DNA from: an uncultured Lachnospiraceae bacterium
GTDB lineage: Bacteria > Bacillota > Clostridia > Lachnospirales > Lachnospiraceae
NCBI GenBank assembly: GCA_947588995.1
Contig: CANPZI010000012.1
Span: forward strand, 16,167 to 80,166
Length of the DNA: 64,000 bases
Direction: 5' to 3'
The notes beneath the pieces were generated by a model. The model had not been told where the DNA came from. It saw nothing but the letters and a program-made list of their open reading frames with translations, and searched no databases. The translations under genes and the position numbers were made by a program. This document shows positions 20,466 through 30,444 of this stretch, one piece after another; positions within the stretch are counted from its first letter, which is position 1; every line of letters starts with the position of its first letter.

Positions 20466-22238
20466 ATGAATATACAATCCGACAGAAAAACATATAAGGC
20501 CGGAGAGCTGTTAAAACGCTTTCTCCCCTATTACAAAAAGTATCTGCACATTGTGTTGATCGACTTATTCTGCGCGGGACTGACGACGATCTGTGAGCTG
20601 GTGCTGCCGATGATCATCCGCTATATCACCAACACCGGCATGAACGATCTGGCGTCTCTCACCGTGGCGGTGATCCTGCGGCTGGGTGTGCTGTATTTGT
20701 GTCTGCGCATCATAGACACGCTGGCGAATTTCTACATGGCGTACACCGGCCATGTGATGGGCACGCGCATCGAGACGGATATGCGGCGCGACGCTTATGC
20801 CCATCTGCAGAAACTGTCGGATACATATTACAACAATACCAAAGTCGGGCAGATCATGGGGCGGATCACCAATGATCTGTTCGATGTGACGGAATTCTCT
20901 CATCACTGCCCGGAGGAGTTTTTTATCGCGGGGATCAAGGCGCTTATTTCCTTTATCATTCTGGCGAGGATCAGTCTTGCCCTGACACTGATTCTCTTTG
21001 CGGTTGTGCCGGTGATGGCGGTGACCTGCATCATCATCAATCTGCGGATGCGCGAGGCGTTCCGCAGGCAGCGCGTTCAGATCGGCGAACTGAACGCCCG
21101 CATCGAGGACAGTCTTCTGGGGCAGAAGGTCGTGAAAGCGTTCACGAACGAGGAGAAAGAGAAAGAAAAGTTCGAGAAAGACAATCAGGACTTTTTTCAT
21201 ATTAAAAAAGAGACGTATAAGTTCATGGCATTCTTCCAGACTACGACGAGAGCATTCGATGGTCTGATGTATCTTGTCCTGTTGGTGGCGGGCGGGATTT
21301 TTATGATACGGAGAAAGATCATGCCGGGTGATCTGGTGGCCTATGTGATGTATGTGAATACGCTGATTGCCACGATCCGCAGGATTATCGAATTCGCGGA
21401 GCAGTTTCAGCGCGGTATGACGGGGATTGAACGGTTCGTGCAGATCATGGACAGCGATATCGAGATTTTTGACGAGCCGGATGCCGTGCCCTGCGTGAAT
21501 CCGCGCGGCGACATCGAGTTTTGCCATGTGAGTTTCGAGTATCCCGATGATCACAACGCGGTGTTCCGCGGGCTGAACTTACGGATCCGCCAGGGAGAGA
21601 AAGTCGCCATCGTAGGTCCCTCCGGCGGCGGCAAGACGACGCTGTGCAATCTGATTCCGCGTTTCTACGACATCAATGAGGGCGAGATTCTGCTGGACGG
21701 TGAGAATATCAGGCATTATACGCTAAAAAGTCTACGGCAGAATATCGGTATGGTACAGCAGGATGTATATCTGTTTTCCGGCACAGTATATGAGAATATT
21801 GCATACGGTAAAGAAAATGTGACGAGGGAAGAAGTGATACAGGCGGCAAAACAGGCCGGCGCGCACGAGTTTATCACCGGGCTTAAGGACGGTTACGATA
21901 CTTATGTGGGAGAGCGCGGTGTGAAGCTGTCCGGCGGGCAGAAGCAGAGAATCAGCATCGCGCGGGTCTTTCTGAAAAATCCGCCTATCCTGATTATGGA
22001 TGAGGCGACTTCCGCACTGGACAATGAGAGCGAGTTTCAGGTGGCGCGGTCGCTTGCTGCGCTGGCGCAGGGGAGGACGACGATTACGATCGCGCACAGA
22101 TTGTCCAGTATCCGCAATTCGGACAGGATTCTGGTGCTGACCGAGGACGGTATCGCGGAGGAGGGCACGCACGAGACGCTGCTGGCGCAGGGCGGCATCT
22201 ACCATAAGTTCTATGTGACGGCTAATGAATTAAAATAA
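20466..22238 (+). CDS. ABC exporter, fused membrane and ATPase domains
   Basis: 590 residues. Six membrane spans in the first 320 residues form an ABC transporter type 1 domain. The ATPase has Walker A GPSGGGKTT (about 387-395), the Q loop, signature LSGGQKQR, Walker B ILIMDEATSALD and H-loop IAHRLSSI. This is the homodimeric or MdlAB-like multidrug/lipid exporter pattern. It is followed after 11 bases by a MATE pump, so the two are likely one operon. AGGGG lies 8 bases before the ATG. Confidence 0.93.
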   Translation: MNIQSDRKTYKAGELLKRFLPYYKKYLHIVLIDLFCAGLTTICELVLPMIIRYITNTGMNDLASLTVAVILRLGVLYLCLRIIDTLANFYMAYTGHVMGTRIETDMRRDAYAHLQKLSDTYYNNTKVGQIMGRITNDLFDVTEFSHHCPEEFFIAGIKALISFIILARISLALTLILFAVVPVMAVTCIIINLRMREAFRRQRVQIGELNARIEDSLLGQKVVKAFTNEEKEKEKFEKDNQDFFHIKKETYKFMAFFQTTTRAFDGLMYLVLLVAGGIFMIRRKIMPGDLVAYVMYVNTLIATIRRIIEFAEQFQRGMTGIERFVQIMDSDIEIFDEPDAVPCVNPRGDIEFCHVSFEYPDDHNAVFRGLNLRIRQGEKVAIVGPSGGGKTTLCNLIPRFYDINEGEILLDGENIRHYTLKSLRQNIGMVQQDVYLFSGTVYENIAYGKENVTREEVIQAAKQAGAHEFITGLKDGYDTYVGERGVKLSGGQKQRISIARVFLKNPPILIMDEATSALDNESEFQVARSLAALAQGRTTITIAHRLSSIRNSDRILVLTEDGIAEEGTHETLLAQGGIYHKFYVTANELK

Positions 22239-22249
22239 AGAAAGAAGCG

Positions 22250-23617
22250 ATGAATATGAAGTTTCAGAGTGTGGAAGAAAAGAGAATCTATATGACCGAA
22301 CAGCCCGTGGAAAAGCTGGTGTGCCGGCTGGCGGTTCCCACGATCATGAGTATGCTGGTGACGTCTTTCTACAATATGGCGGACACTTTCTTTGTGGGAA
22401 AACTGAATACGCAGTCCACGGCGGCAGTGGGTGTCGTATTCTCGCTGATGGCGATCCTGCAGGCGGTGGGTTTCTTCTTCGGCCACGGTTCGGGCAACTA
22501 TATCTCCAGACAGCTCGGCGCGGGCAATACGGAGGAGGCGGAGAAGATGTCCGCCGTGGGCTTTTTTTCTTCTTTCTGCGCAGGCGTTGTCATCATGGTG
22601 GTGTGCCTCCTGTGCATCAGACCGCTCGCCTATGCGTTGGGCTCCACGCCGACGATTCTGCCATACACGGTTTCCTACCTCAGAATTATTCTGCTCGGCG
22701 CGCCGGCGATGACGGCGTCGCTGGTACTCAACAACCAGATGCGGTTTCAGGGGAGCGCGTTCTATGCGATGATCGGTATCGTGTCCGGCGCGGTCATCAA
22801 CATCGCCCTTGACCCGTTCCTGATCTTCACTTGCGGCATGGGTGTCGCGGGCGCGGCGTTAGCCACCACGGTCAGCCAGTATCTGAGCTTTTGTTTTCTG
22901 CTGATTATGGTCAGAAAGGGCGGCAATATTCAGATCCGCTTCCGCAACTTTAAGCCCAGCCTGCATTTCTATCAGGAGATTATCAGAGGCGGGAGTCCGT
23001 CGCTGTTCAGACAGGGTCTTGCCAGTGTGGCGACAATCTGCCTGAATCACGCGGCGGGTGTATACGGAGATGCCGCCATCGCGGGTATGTCCATCGTGAA
23101 CCGCATCATGATGTTTGCCAACTCCGCGCTGATCGGATTCGGGCAGGGATTTCAGCCTGTGTGCGGCTTTAACTATGGAGCCGGTAAATATAAGAGGGTG
23201 CTTGACGCGTTTTGGTTCTGTGTGCGGATGTCTCTGGTCGTTCTGCTGGGGCTGGCAGTGCTCGTCTATGTCTTTGCGCCGGAGCTCGTCACGGTATTCA
23301 GAAAGGACGATCCGGAGGTTATCGCGGTGGGGACGGCAGCGCTGCGCTATACGGTCATCGCGTTCCCTTTAAGTTCATGGATGGTGATGTGCAACATGAT
23401 GCTGCAGTCTATCGGCAAGGGTCTGAAAGCATCCATCGTGGCCTCCGCCAGACAGGGGATCTTCTTCCTGCCGCTGATTGCGATCCTGCCGTATTTCTTC
23501 GGACTGACGGGCGTGGAGATCTGTCAGGCCGTGTCGGATGTCTGTGCGCTCTCCGTGTCGATTCCCATTGGCGCCAGCGTGATCCGCGAGATGCGCGCGG
23601 CGGACAGCGGAGACTGA
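22250..23617 (+). CDS. MATE-family efflux transporter
   Basis: 455 residues with 12 predicted spans. The two MATE halves start at VCRLAVPTIMSMLVTSFYNM and at GGSPSLFRQGLASVATICLN. It exports cationic drugs or metabolites in exchange for Na+ or H+. Two ATGs (22250, 22256) are possible; the ribosome site AAAGAAG favours the first. It shares an operon with the ABC exporter upstream and ends at a strong terminator. Confidence 0.93.
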   Translation: MNMKFQSVEEKRIYMTEQPVEKLVCRLAVPTIMSMLVTSFYNMADTFFVGKLNTQSTAAVGVVFSLMAILQAVGFFFGHGSGNYISRQLGAGNTEEAEKMSAVGFFSSFCAGVVIMVVCLLCIRPLAYALGSTPTILPYTVSYLRIILLGAPAMTASLVLNNQMRFQGSAFYAMIGIVSGAVINIALDPFLIFTCGMGVAGAALATTVSQYLSFCFLLIMVRKGGNIQIRFRNFKPSLHFYQEIIRGGSPSLFRQGLASVATICLNHAAGVYGDAAIAGMSIVNRIMMFANSALIGFGQGFQPVCGFNYGAGKYKRVLDAFWFCVRMSLVVLLGLAVLVYVFAPELVTVFRKDDPEVIAVGTAALRYTVIAFPLSSWMVMCNMMLQSIGKGLKASIVASARQGIFFLPLIAILPYFFGLTGVEICQAVSDVCALSVSIPIGASVIREMRAADSGD

Positions 23618-23650
23618 CCCCGCGGTCCGTCACAGAGGAGCAAAAGGGCC

Positions 23651-23680
23651 ATACCCCGCAGATTACTGCGGGGTATTTTT
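23651..23680. terminator. bidirectional intrinsic terminator
   Basis: ATACCCCGCAG and CTGCGGGGTAT pair perfectly around ATTA and are followed by five T on the plus strand. The left arm and loop also contain the last codons and stop of the convergent DUF4153 gene (NTPQ-stop). Confidence 0.9.
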
Positions 23681-25354
23681 CTGTGATATTGCGGGAGATT
23701 GCTCGAGATATCTGCCTGCGGTATAGACAGAGAAATTAAAGCTTCGCAGGTGCATATCTGCGCACAGGGCGTCTGTCTTGTCATAGTAGCGCTGCAGCCA
23801 GCGCAATTCTTCGGTGACATCCTGATTTTCATACCGCGCCGCATCATCCAAAATCCGAAGCGTAACCGCGATGTCACCCTCACCGATCGTCTCCGTGCGC
23901 AGATAGGGATTCGTCCGTTCGTTCAACAGGATCGGCGCGGCATCTGCGGACAGTCCGCAGAGATATCGCTTGCTGTCAAAGATATCGTAGTCATCCAGAT
24001 CTTCCCAATGTGCCGGGTTCAGGTTATATTTCGCGATCCAATAGTCGGGATGGGCGAAAGACAGGCCGATGTAAAAGACGGTCACGACAGCCATACTGTA
24101 GGTAAAAAGCGGGAAACCGTTCCTGTAGATGAACACGGTAACGCCTGCCATGAGAAAGAAGATAACTGCCAGCGCCCAGAGGACAAAGATCCGCAGGAAC
24201 GTGAGATTGTAGCGGTCGATATACATGAGCATCCGCAGGGCGCTTGAGAGAATCATAATATAAGTACAGCCGCTGATCACCGTCAGAATAACCTTGAGCA
24301 CAATATTTTCCCGGAAGAGGTACAGACAGAGCAGCACGATCAGCAGATTTAAGATACATACCGCAAGCAGCTGAAAGAAACCCTCCCTCGCATAGGCAGA
24401 GTAGGAATAACCCTCCGGGAGCTGCATTTTCCGCAGGAAAAGGTACAGAATCTGGACAACGCTGAATGCCAGATAGAGGATGGAGAGCGCCGCCGTGACG
24501 ATAATGGCGCTGATCGGTTCCAGGGTGCGCATGTCACGGACATCCTCTTTGATATTCTTGCGGGCGAGCGCGGCGCAGACCGCGTAGGAGGCGAAGAATA
24601 CCGCGACGGTCATAAAGCAGATGCCGACGATCGTGGCAAAATCAATATTGCCAAACATGTCAAGGAGCAGTTCGCTGAACACGGAGTCCGCGCTGGCGAG
24701 TAACAGCGTCACGATAAAAAGAACGGGAATTGTGACGGCGACACCCGCGAGTGCGGGCAGAAAATAGCTCTTTTTTCCCTTTTTGGCCTGTTTTTGGGCA
24801 TCAAAATAAGAAGTCATGTCGTCAAAGGGACGCAAAAGGCAGGAAAAGGCAGTCCCGATTGTGGCAAAAAGCGCGCTGAGATACTTCGGGAAATTCCAGT
24901 TTTGGTCCGCATAGACCGTGTGGATCATCAGGCAGAAAGCCAGCAGGAAGATACCGCACTTATTCATCGAAAGTAACGGTCCCGAGGCGGTGAGACAATT
25001 TGAGACGCCGAGCAGGACGATGCTGACGATATAGAAGATGCTGTTTTTTTTGCAGGGAACCCCGAACTTTTTCATAGAGCAGAAGAAATAGCAGAGGGTT
25101 CCTGCGACGAAAAAAGGGTAGGTGATTCCCGATGCGTTCTTATACAGGCAAAAGGTGTAAAAGAGCGCGTAGAGGAGGCTGCCGATGCCGAAGAACGGGA
25201 AGTCGCTCTTCATTTTTTTTGTAAAAAGGCTCTCTTCCGGTTTTGCCGTCTGTGCGGAGACCGGCATCTGCTGTGGCAGAGGACCGGGAACGGGAGTATT
25301 CGGATATATATTTGGGTTGTTTGGATAAGGGTTGTTGAGATTGCCTGTGGTCAT
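23663..25354 (-). CDS. DUF4153/DUF4173-family membrane protein
   Basis: 563 residues. A Pro/Asn-rich N terminus (NNPYPNNPNIYPNTP) is followed by a span-rich core of about 12 hydrophobic segments and a soluble C-terminal tail of about 110 residues. The pattern LRPFDDMTSYFDAQK in the middle fits the DUF4153/DUF4173 family, whose role is unknown. AAAGGAG lies 6 bases before the ATG at 25354. It lies just downstream of an XRE regulator and DUF2975 gene on the same strand, a grouping that suggests shared control. Its stop codon sits inside the terminator. Confidence 0.75.
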   Translation of the reverse strand: MTTGNLNNPYPNNPNIYPNTPVPGPLPQQMPVSAQTAKPEESLFTKKMKSDFPFFGIGSLLYALFYTFCLYKNASGITYPFFVAGTLCYFFCSMKKFGVPCKKNSIFYIVSIVLLGVSNCLTASGPLLSMNKCGIFLLAFCLMIHTVYADQNWNFPKYLSALFATIGTAFSCLLRPFDDMTSYFDAQKQAKKGKKSYFLPALAGVAVTIPVLFIVTLLLASADSVFSELLLDMFGNIDFATIVGICFMTVAVFFASYAVCAALARKNIKEDVRDMRTLEPISAIIVTAALSILYLAFSVVQILYLFLRKMQLPEGYSYSAYAREGFFQLLAVCILNLLIVLLCLYLFRENIVLKVILTVISGCTYIMILSSALRMLMYIDRYNLTFLRIFVLWALAVIFFLMAGVTVFIYRNGFPLFTYSMAVVTVFYIGLSFAHPDYWIAKYNLNPAHWEDLDDYDIFDSKRYLCGLSADAAPILLNERTNPYLRTETIGEGDIAVTLRILDDAARYENQDVTEELRWLQRYYDKTDALCADMHLRSFNFSVYTAGRYLEQSPAISQKNTPQ

Positions 25355-25380
25355 GATAAACTCCTTTCTGCCGTAAGTCT

Positions 25381-25629
25381 TCACGGCTGCGGGGCATCGT
25401 CGTCTGTCCCCACGTTTTCTTCCTCGCCCTCCACATATTCCAGAATATCGCCGGGCTGACATTCCAGAGCCTTGCAGATCTCGTTCAATGTGGAGAGACG
25501 GAGCGCTTTTGCCTTGTTATTCTTCAGGATGGAGAGATTCGCAAGGGTAATGTCGATTTCGCCTGCCAGTTCGGTCAGTCCTTTCTTGCGCATCGCCATC
25601 ATAACGTCCAGATTGATAATGATTGCCAT
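25381..25629 (-). CDS. small XRE-type regulator (YozG-like)
   Basis: 82 residues, almost entirely a Cro/C1 helix-turn-helix (LAGEIDITLANLSILKNNKA, then LRLSTLNEICKALECQPGDI) with an acidic tail. GAGGAGG lies 6 bases before the ATG. It follows a DUF2975 membrane protein by 13 bases; this HTH/DUF2975 pairing is common in Firmicutes and may form a membrane-sequestered regulator, but the mechanism is not established. Confidence 0.9.
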   Translation of the reverse strand: MAIIINLDVMMAMRKKGLTELAGEIDITLANLSILKNNKAKALRLSTLNEICKALECQPGDILEYVEGEEENVGTDDDAPQP

Positions 25630-25642
25630 GTGTGCCTCCTCG

Positions 25643-26089
25643 TCAGATTGTCAGATCGTTTTCCAGCTTGTAGGCGACCGCCTTGTCGAACACGCCAGCG
25701 AGCACCTTGCTGAACAGACCCGCGATCACAAATACCAGTATGATGATGAACACGGCGGGTGTCATGTAGATGAACAGCCGGCAAGCCGTGATCACTGCGA
25801 TAAAGAAGCTGTAGATACTCATCCGCTCAAGGCATGTGACATTCTCCCGCACAAAACAGTCCCCCGCGATCACGGTGGAGAACATCCTGCGGAGTTCCCG
25901 TATGATCAGGATCGCGAAAATGCCCGACAGGAAGAAAATCACACAGAGAGAATAATAATTGTTCGCGAAGTAGGAATTGTACCTGCCGTAGAAGCCGATG
26001 CTCGCGGGAAGCGTCAGCGTCACGAGGATTCCGCCGAAAAACATTACATCAAGTAAGAATTTGGTAAACAGCGTCAATCTGTCTTTCAT
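25643..26089 (-). CDS. DUF2975 membrane protein
   Basis: 148 residues with four hydrophobic segments (about 10-32, 42-62, 95-115, 120-140), the usual DUF2975 layout. The ATG at 26089 has AAAGG upstream at a slightly long spacing; an in-frame ATG at 26098 is an alternative. It is the first gene of the DUF2975-XRE-DUF4153 group. Confidence 0.8.
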   Translation of the reverse strand: MKDRLTLFTKFLLDVMFFGGILVTLTLPASIGFYGRYNSYFANNYYSLCVIFFLSGIFAILIIRELRRMFSTVIAGDCFVRENVTCLERMSIYSFFIAVITACRLFIYMTPAVFIIILVFVIAGLFSKVLAGVFDKAVAYKLENDLTI

Positions 26090-26237
26090 AGATACCATCC
26101 TTTCTGCATTCCGGGGCGCAGAATGTATCTGCCCGCCTGATAAGCATACCATAGCACAGCGGAAAATGAATGTCAATAAAAATTTATCGAATTTCAATAA
26201 ATAATTATTTTGGCGCGATAAGATAAGGGGGGAGGAT

Positions 26238-28055
26238 TTACTTTAGAACGGCATGAAAAGACATATCTTGGCGGACCGGCGCGGAGAAGTCCGGCACAGA
26301 GCCGTCTTCCGTCACCCAGCCCTCAAAGTCGGCATAGGACAGAACCGGCGTCGGCAGTTTAGGCAGGGTCTCTCCCTGAAAGACGGTGAAGACATCATAT
26401 AGTACTTCATTGACATAAAGGCTTATCTGGTGTGTCGGACGCTCATCGATCCAGACCTGATCCAGAAAATCTTTGCGGGCAATGATATAGTCTGAGAGAA
26501 AGGCCAGAGATTCCTCCAGAGATTTTCCGCCGTCGTTTTTCCTGTATTGTTCCTGCCAGCGGAGCCTGTCCATCTGTGCGGAGGCAGCGGTGGTTTCGGC
26601 AAGTTCCGGCAGGGTCTGCTTGGCGAGACGTGTCAGATAGGAGCTGATTTCGCGTGCGTAGCAGTCTGTGACGAGCGCGTGGAAGTCCGGTTTCTCATAG
26701 AGGGCGGAAAACCACGAAGAAGCGTCCTGATGTGCCGCCAGCCTGGTGAGGGTGTCCGGCCTGTCAGACAGGTAGCCCAGATAGGCGGGCGTGTTGCCGA
26801 AGCTCACGTCATAGTCCCAGACCGGGCCGGCGCACAGCCTGCCGTCTGCCGCGTCACTGTCTTTATAAAAAAAGGAACTGGCTACGCCGCCGTCGTAGTT
26901 GGCGGTGACTTCTTCCAGCAGATATTTGCGCGCAAAAGAATCCGCGTCGATCAGCTCCGTATAGCGGCGGCCCGTGGATAGATCGACGCCGTCCGGCGAG
27001 AGAATCGCATTCTCCGCGCTCTGCACGTAATCGCTGATGTAGGCCAGCTGTTTTTCGGAAGCGCAGGAGGGAGAGCGCAGGATGAAGCATTCTCCGGCAG
27101 CGGTGAGGAAATAACTGTCATTGTCCTGGACTTCTCTCAGGAAGCGGTCTTCAAAATCCCGCTCGATCAGATAGCCGCCGGTGATGTCCGTGGGATCGTT
27201 GGGGATGTCCGCGGCCTTGCCCGTCTCCGTCTGCACGAACCCATAAACGCTCAAATCCTGGTGGGTATTGACGTTCCTTGTGGCCGTTTCCAGATCGGTG
27301 ATGTCGAGACGGTTTTCCTTTACTTCTACTTTTTCCGTCACATAGTAATTGCCCGCGTAGGAACCGTTCAGGTACAGATCGATGAAGACGCCGTCGTCTG
27401 ACTGTGCCAGTCCCAGATGTTGTGCCAGATCGCGCGCGAGGGCATTGCGCAGAAGTGTGGGATCGGCGGCATTGGCGAGCAGAATCCAGGTTTTGCCCTC
27501 CTCCATGCCAAGCAGGGGAACCGCGTCTGCGAATTTGATTTGATAGGGTTTTTTGTCGAATTCCAGATAAGATTTGTTTCCCCGGCTTTTGATATATTCT
27601 AATGGCTGATACAGGCTGACTTCGCCGTCCGCGGTGAGTACGGTGAGCGTAGCCGGTTCCCGATATTCTTTGTCATGGTCTATAGTCTCAAATGTTTCGG
27701 ATGTAGTGTCGATAAAGACGGCGGGGAGATGCGCGGAACAGAGGCGGACGACGGGAATCCCGTCGATCTCCTCCGGCAGATCGTCGGCAAGCGTCATATC
27801 GCTGCGGCAGGCAGCAGGCAGAAAAGCGTAATAGGAACCGCCCTGCCGCCACAGGGCGACGGGATGTCCGGCTACATTGACAACAGGGCCGTCCTGCCGC
27901 ATGCGGCCGGCGGCATATTCCTGAAAGGAAGTGGGGGGGGGTACATTGATCTTCCGGGCGTCGTCGTATCGGACAAGACTGTTTCCCAGAAGCAGGAGAA
28001 TCAGAGCAGCGAATAATATAAAAATAAAGCGGAGATTGCGCGTTCTTTTCATCAT
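26238..28055 (-). CDS. CotH-kinase-family membrane or secreted protein
   Basis: About 605 residues. A single N-terminal span (FIFILFAALILLLLGN) is followed by a CotH-type kinase domain: IKSRGNKSYLEFDKKPYQIK, TWILLANAADPTLLRNALA, DLYLNGSYAGNYYVTEKVEV and AGPVWDYDVSFG. CotH proteins are atypical secreted protein kinases in spore formers (known biology). The C-terminal 60 residues form a small beta-rich repeat. The start is uncertain: neither the ATGs at 28055/28052 nor a GTG at 28088 has a good ribosome site. A run of nine C (plus strand G, 27933-27941) lies in codons 39-41. Confidence 0.87.
   Translation of the reverse strand: MMKRTRNLRFIFILFAALILLLLGNSLVRYDDARKINVPPPTSFQEYAAGRMRQDGPVVNVAGHPVALWRQGGSYYAFLPAACRSDMTLADDLPEEIDGIPVVRLCSAHLPAVFIDTTSETFETIDHDKEYREPATLTVLTADGEVSLYQPLEYIKSRGNKSYLEFDKKPYQIKFADAVPLLGMEEGKTWILLANAADPTLLRNALARDLAQHLGLAQSDDGVFIDLYLNGSYAGNYYVTEKVEVKENRLDITDLETATRNVNTHQDLSVYGFVQTETGKAADIPNDPTDITGGYLIERDFEDRFLREVQDNDSYFLTAAGECFILRSPSCASEKQLAYISDYVQSAENAILSPDGVDLSTGRRYTELIDADSFARKYLLEEVTANYDGGVASSFFYKDSDAADGRLCAGPVWDYDVSFGNTPAYLGYLSDRPDTLTRLAAHQDASSWFSALYEKPDFHALVTDCYAREISSYLTRLAKQTLPELAETTAASAQMDRLRWQEQYRKNDGGKSLEESLAFLSDYIIARKDFLDQVWIDERPTHQISLYVNEVLYDVFTVFQGETLPKLPTPVLSYADFEGWVTEDGSVPDFSAPVRQDMSFHAVLK
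27933..27941 (-). repeat. 9-base homopolymer (C in coding sense) in CotH-like gene
   Basis: Nine C encode three consecutive prolines right after the membrane anchor. A one-base slip would truncate the protein near residue 40. Confidence 0.6.
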
Positions 28056-28108
28056 GGTATTTCGGAGGCAGGTCTGTGCAGGCTTCACGGATTGATATTG
28101 ACAGGTTT

Positions 28109-28137
28109 ATTATAGTACAGGGATCGAATGTTTGCAA
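28109..28137 (-). promoter_or_regulatory. promoter of the CotH-like gene
   Basis: Minus-strand TTGCAA (28132-28137), 17-base spacer, TATAAT (28109-28114), 53 bases before the ATG at 28055. Confidence 0.6.
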
Positions 28138-28182
28138 ACCGCAGATCCCGCGGAGAGTAACCGGCTGGCCGAAGCTAATTTC

Positions 28183-28211
28183 TGGACAAGCATATACGAA
28201 GCAAGTATAAT
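28183..28211 (+). promoter_or_regulatory. promoter of the GT87-like gene
   Basis: TGGACA (28183-28188), 17-base spacer, TATAAT (28206-28211), divergent from the CotH promoter. Confidence 0.7.
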
Positions 28212-28289
28212 ATTACATAATCGGCGGGCGTGATAAGCGAATACCTGCATTATGTATTTTCGCATTATGCGGAAAAGAACGGAGAACGT

Positions 28290-29519
28290 ATGGAACAAAA
28301 AGAGAAAAAGCAGTGGATCTTTTTGGGCGCTGCGGCGATTGGATTATTGCTTACCTATGCTGCGCTGATGGTAACGCGGGGAACTTTTGTAGATCAGCTG
28401 ACTTACAGCGAGAGTATTTTTGCGGATTTTTGGTCTCATATAGACAGATTGATGCGCGGTGGAAATATCTATGGGGCTGATGCCGATGCGGTCTTTCCTC
28501 CGCTTGCGTATCTATTTCTCAAAATATTTGCCTGCCCGCTCCAATACAAAGCCAATGCCGGACAAAATGCCGCGGAAATATCGATTACGGGTTTTGGCAT
28601 TTTGACGATAGCCATGTATCTGCTTCTGTTTGGTTATCTCTTCTGCATTGCTGTCCGTATGCTTTCCCGGGATCATGCAAAAGAGAGAGTCTCCACAATG
28701 GTTTCAGGCGTTTTGCTGTTTTCTTATGCCGTTTGGGGGTTTGCGTTTGAGCGTGGGAATCTGACAATGTACGCGATGCTGTTTTTGATGTTTGGCATGG
28801 CGCTGCGAAACTCATCCAGCCGGGTGCTGAGAGAACTTTCCCTTCTTTGTGTCGCCATATCGGCCGGATTTAAGCTGTATCCTGCGCTGTTCGGTTTTTT
28901 GTGGCTGGCAGAGCGCCGCTATAAGGAAGCGGTCAGACTGGTTATCTACGGGCTGCTGATGTTTCTGCTGCCGTTTCTTTTTGTGGGCGGCTTTTCCGAT
29001 TATCTGCAGACTTTTCAGTTGTATTTGGATAAGAGAATCTATTCCCACGCTTCTGTGTGGGGACTCGTCATGAATCATTTTCCGGGCATGGCTGAAAGCC
29101 ATAAGAGATTTCTTTGCGAGGGCATTGTGCTTCTGATTGTTTTATGGGCGTTATTTGCCCTGTTTACCGATGGCGTCAACTGGAAAACCATAACGCTTCT
29201 GACGGCTACCCAGACAGTGATTATTCCCGAACAGTATGTATACACATATGTGTTTATTGCCATTCCGCTGGTCTTATTCCTCGACGAAAACGTGAAATCT
29301 CAGTGGGAATATATTTATGCGGTGCTGTTTGCCGCCTTGTTTACGCTGCCCCCTGTTGTCAGCAGGGGCGGGCGAGGCAGGCAGATGTGTTTTATCTGGG
29401 TGGTTATTCTGATACTCGTCTCGATCGATGAGATATATACTCTCGCGGCGCGCCGCCGCTCCCGTTATTCCAAAAACAGGCCCACAGGACAGTGGTCAGA
29501 ACCGAATACGTTCGTGTAG
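28290..29519 (+). CDS. GT87/DUF2029-like polytopic glycosyltransferase
   Basis: 409 residues with about ten membrane spans. The first extracellular loop has a [17 protein letters not shown] pattern and later [11 protein letters not shown] and [16 protein letters not shown], as in GT87 polyprenol-phosphate-dependent mannosyltransferases. It probably adds a sugar to a glycan on the outer face of the membrane. GGAG lies 6 bases before the ATG at 28290. Its last 55 bases overlap the 3' end of the convergent exonuclease gene. Substrate unknown. Confidence 0.8.
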   Translation: MEQKEKKQWIFLGAAAIGLLLTYAALMVTRGTFVDQLTYSESIFADFWSHIDRLMRGGNIYGADADAVFPPLAYLFLKIFACPLQYKANAGQNAAEISITGFGILTIAMYLLLFGYLFCIAVRMLSRDHAKERVSTMVSGVLLFSYAVWGFAFERGNLTMYAMLFLMFGMALRNSSSRVLRELSLLCVAISAGFKLYPALFGFLWLAERRYKEAVRLVIYGLLMFLLPFLFVGGFSDYLQTFQLYLDKRIYSHASVWGLVMNHFPGMAESHKRFLCEGIVLLIVLWALFALFTDGVNWKTITLLTATQTVIIPEQYVYTYVFIAIPLVLFLDENVKSQWEYIYAVLFAALFTLPPVVSRGGRGRQMCFIWVVILILVSIDEIYTLAARRRSRYSKNRPTGQWSEPNTFV

Positions 29520-30217
29520 ATCACCGCGTCCCGCAGTCTGTCCCGCAGACATGCCGATACGAGAAAATAGTCGATACGCCATCCACTGTTGTTCTCTCTG
29601 GCGTGAAAACGGTAGGACCACCAGGAGTAGATATTTTCCAGATTCGGATAGAAATACCGGAACGTATCAATGAATCCCGCGTCTGTCAGGGCAGTAAATT
29701 TTGCGCGTTCCTCGTCGGTAAAACCGGCGTTTTTGTGGTTGCTCCTGGGATTTTTCAGGTCGATTTCCCGATGCGCCACATTCAGGTCGCCGCAGAAGAC
29801 GACGGGTTTTGTCTCCTCCAGTTTCTTCAGATAGGCCCGGAAGTCGTCCTCCCATCTCATGCGGTAGTCCAGCCTCGTCAGGCCGTCCTGGGAGTTGGGC
29901 GTGTAGACCGTGATCATATAAAAATCCGAGTATTCCAGCGTGATGACGCGACCCTCGTGGTCATGTTCCTCAACGCCGATGCCGCAGGATACGCTGAGAG
30001 GTTCCTTTTTGGTGAAGATCGCGGTGCCGGAGTAACCTTTTTTCTCCGCGTAATTCCAGTATTGATGATAGCCGGACAGTTCCAGGTCGATCTGGCCCGC
30101 CTGCAGCTTCGTCTCCTGCAGACAGAAGATATCCGCGTCCGCCTCCCTGAAGAAATCCATAAAGCCCTTGCCCACGCAGGCGCGGAGGCCGTTTACATTC
30201 CATGAAATCAGTTTCAT
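29465..30217 (-). CDS. xth: exodeoxyribonuclease III
   Basis: 250 residues of the exonuclease III/AP endonuclease family for base-excision repair. The start [20 protein letters not shown] (catalytic Glu), [11 protein letters not shown] (Asp/Asn), the WRIDYFLVS strand and the final GSDHCPV (Asp/His) are all present. AAGGAGTG lies upstream of the ATG. The stop lies inside the 3' end of the GT87-like gene on the other strand. Confidence 0.97.
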   Translation of the reverse strand: MKLISWNVNGLRACVGKGFMDFFREADADIFCLQETKLQAGQIDLELSGYHQYWNYAEKKGYSGTAIFTKKEPLSVSCGIGVEEHDHEGRVITLEYSDFYMITVYTPNSQDGLTRLDYRMRWEDDFRAYLKKLEETKPVVFCGDLNVAHREIDLKNPRSNHKNAGFTDEERAKFTALTDAGFIDTFRYFYPNLENIYSWWSYRFHARENNSGWRIDYFLVSACLRDRLRDAVIYTNVFGSDHCPVGLFLE

Positions 30218-30299
30218 TGCTACACTCCTTGTGTCAGTATGCGGATGCCTGATCGGTCATGTCGTCTCCGAAATCTCCGATTCACCCGATCGCGTCTCC

Positions 30300-30328
30300 A
30301 TTATATTACAGAATGTCTTTCTTCGCAA
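30300..30328 (-). promoter_or_regulatory. promoter of exodeoxyribonuclease III gene
   Basis: Minus-strand TTGCGA (30323-30328), 17-base spacer, TATAAT (30300-30305), giving a leader of about 75 bases. Confidence 0.7.
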
Positions 30329-30444
30329 ATCTTAAGAATGTTTAGAGAATTTTTCCAGAATGAAATGATACGCTGAAATACGGACAGACAATACTTTTCC
30401 GAAAAAGTCCCGGTGGAAAACCGCGGGGCGGAGAACATAGGTGT

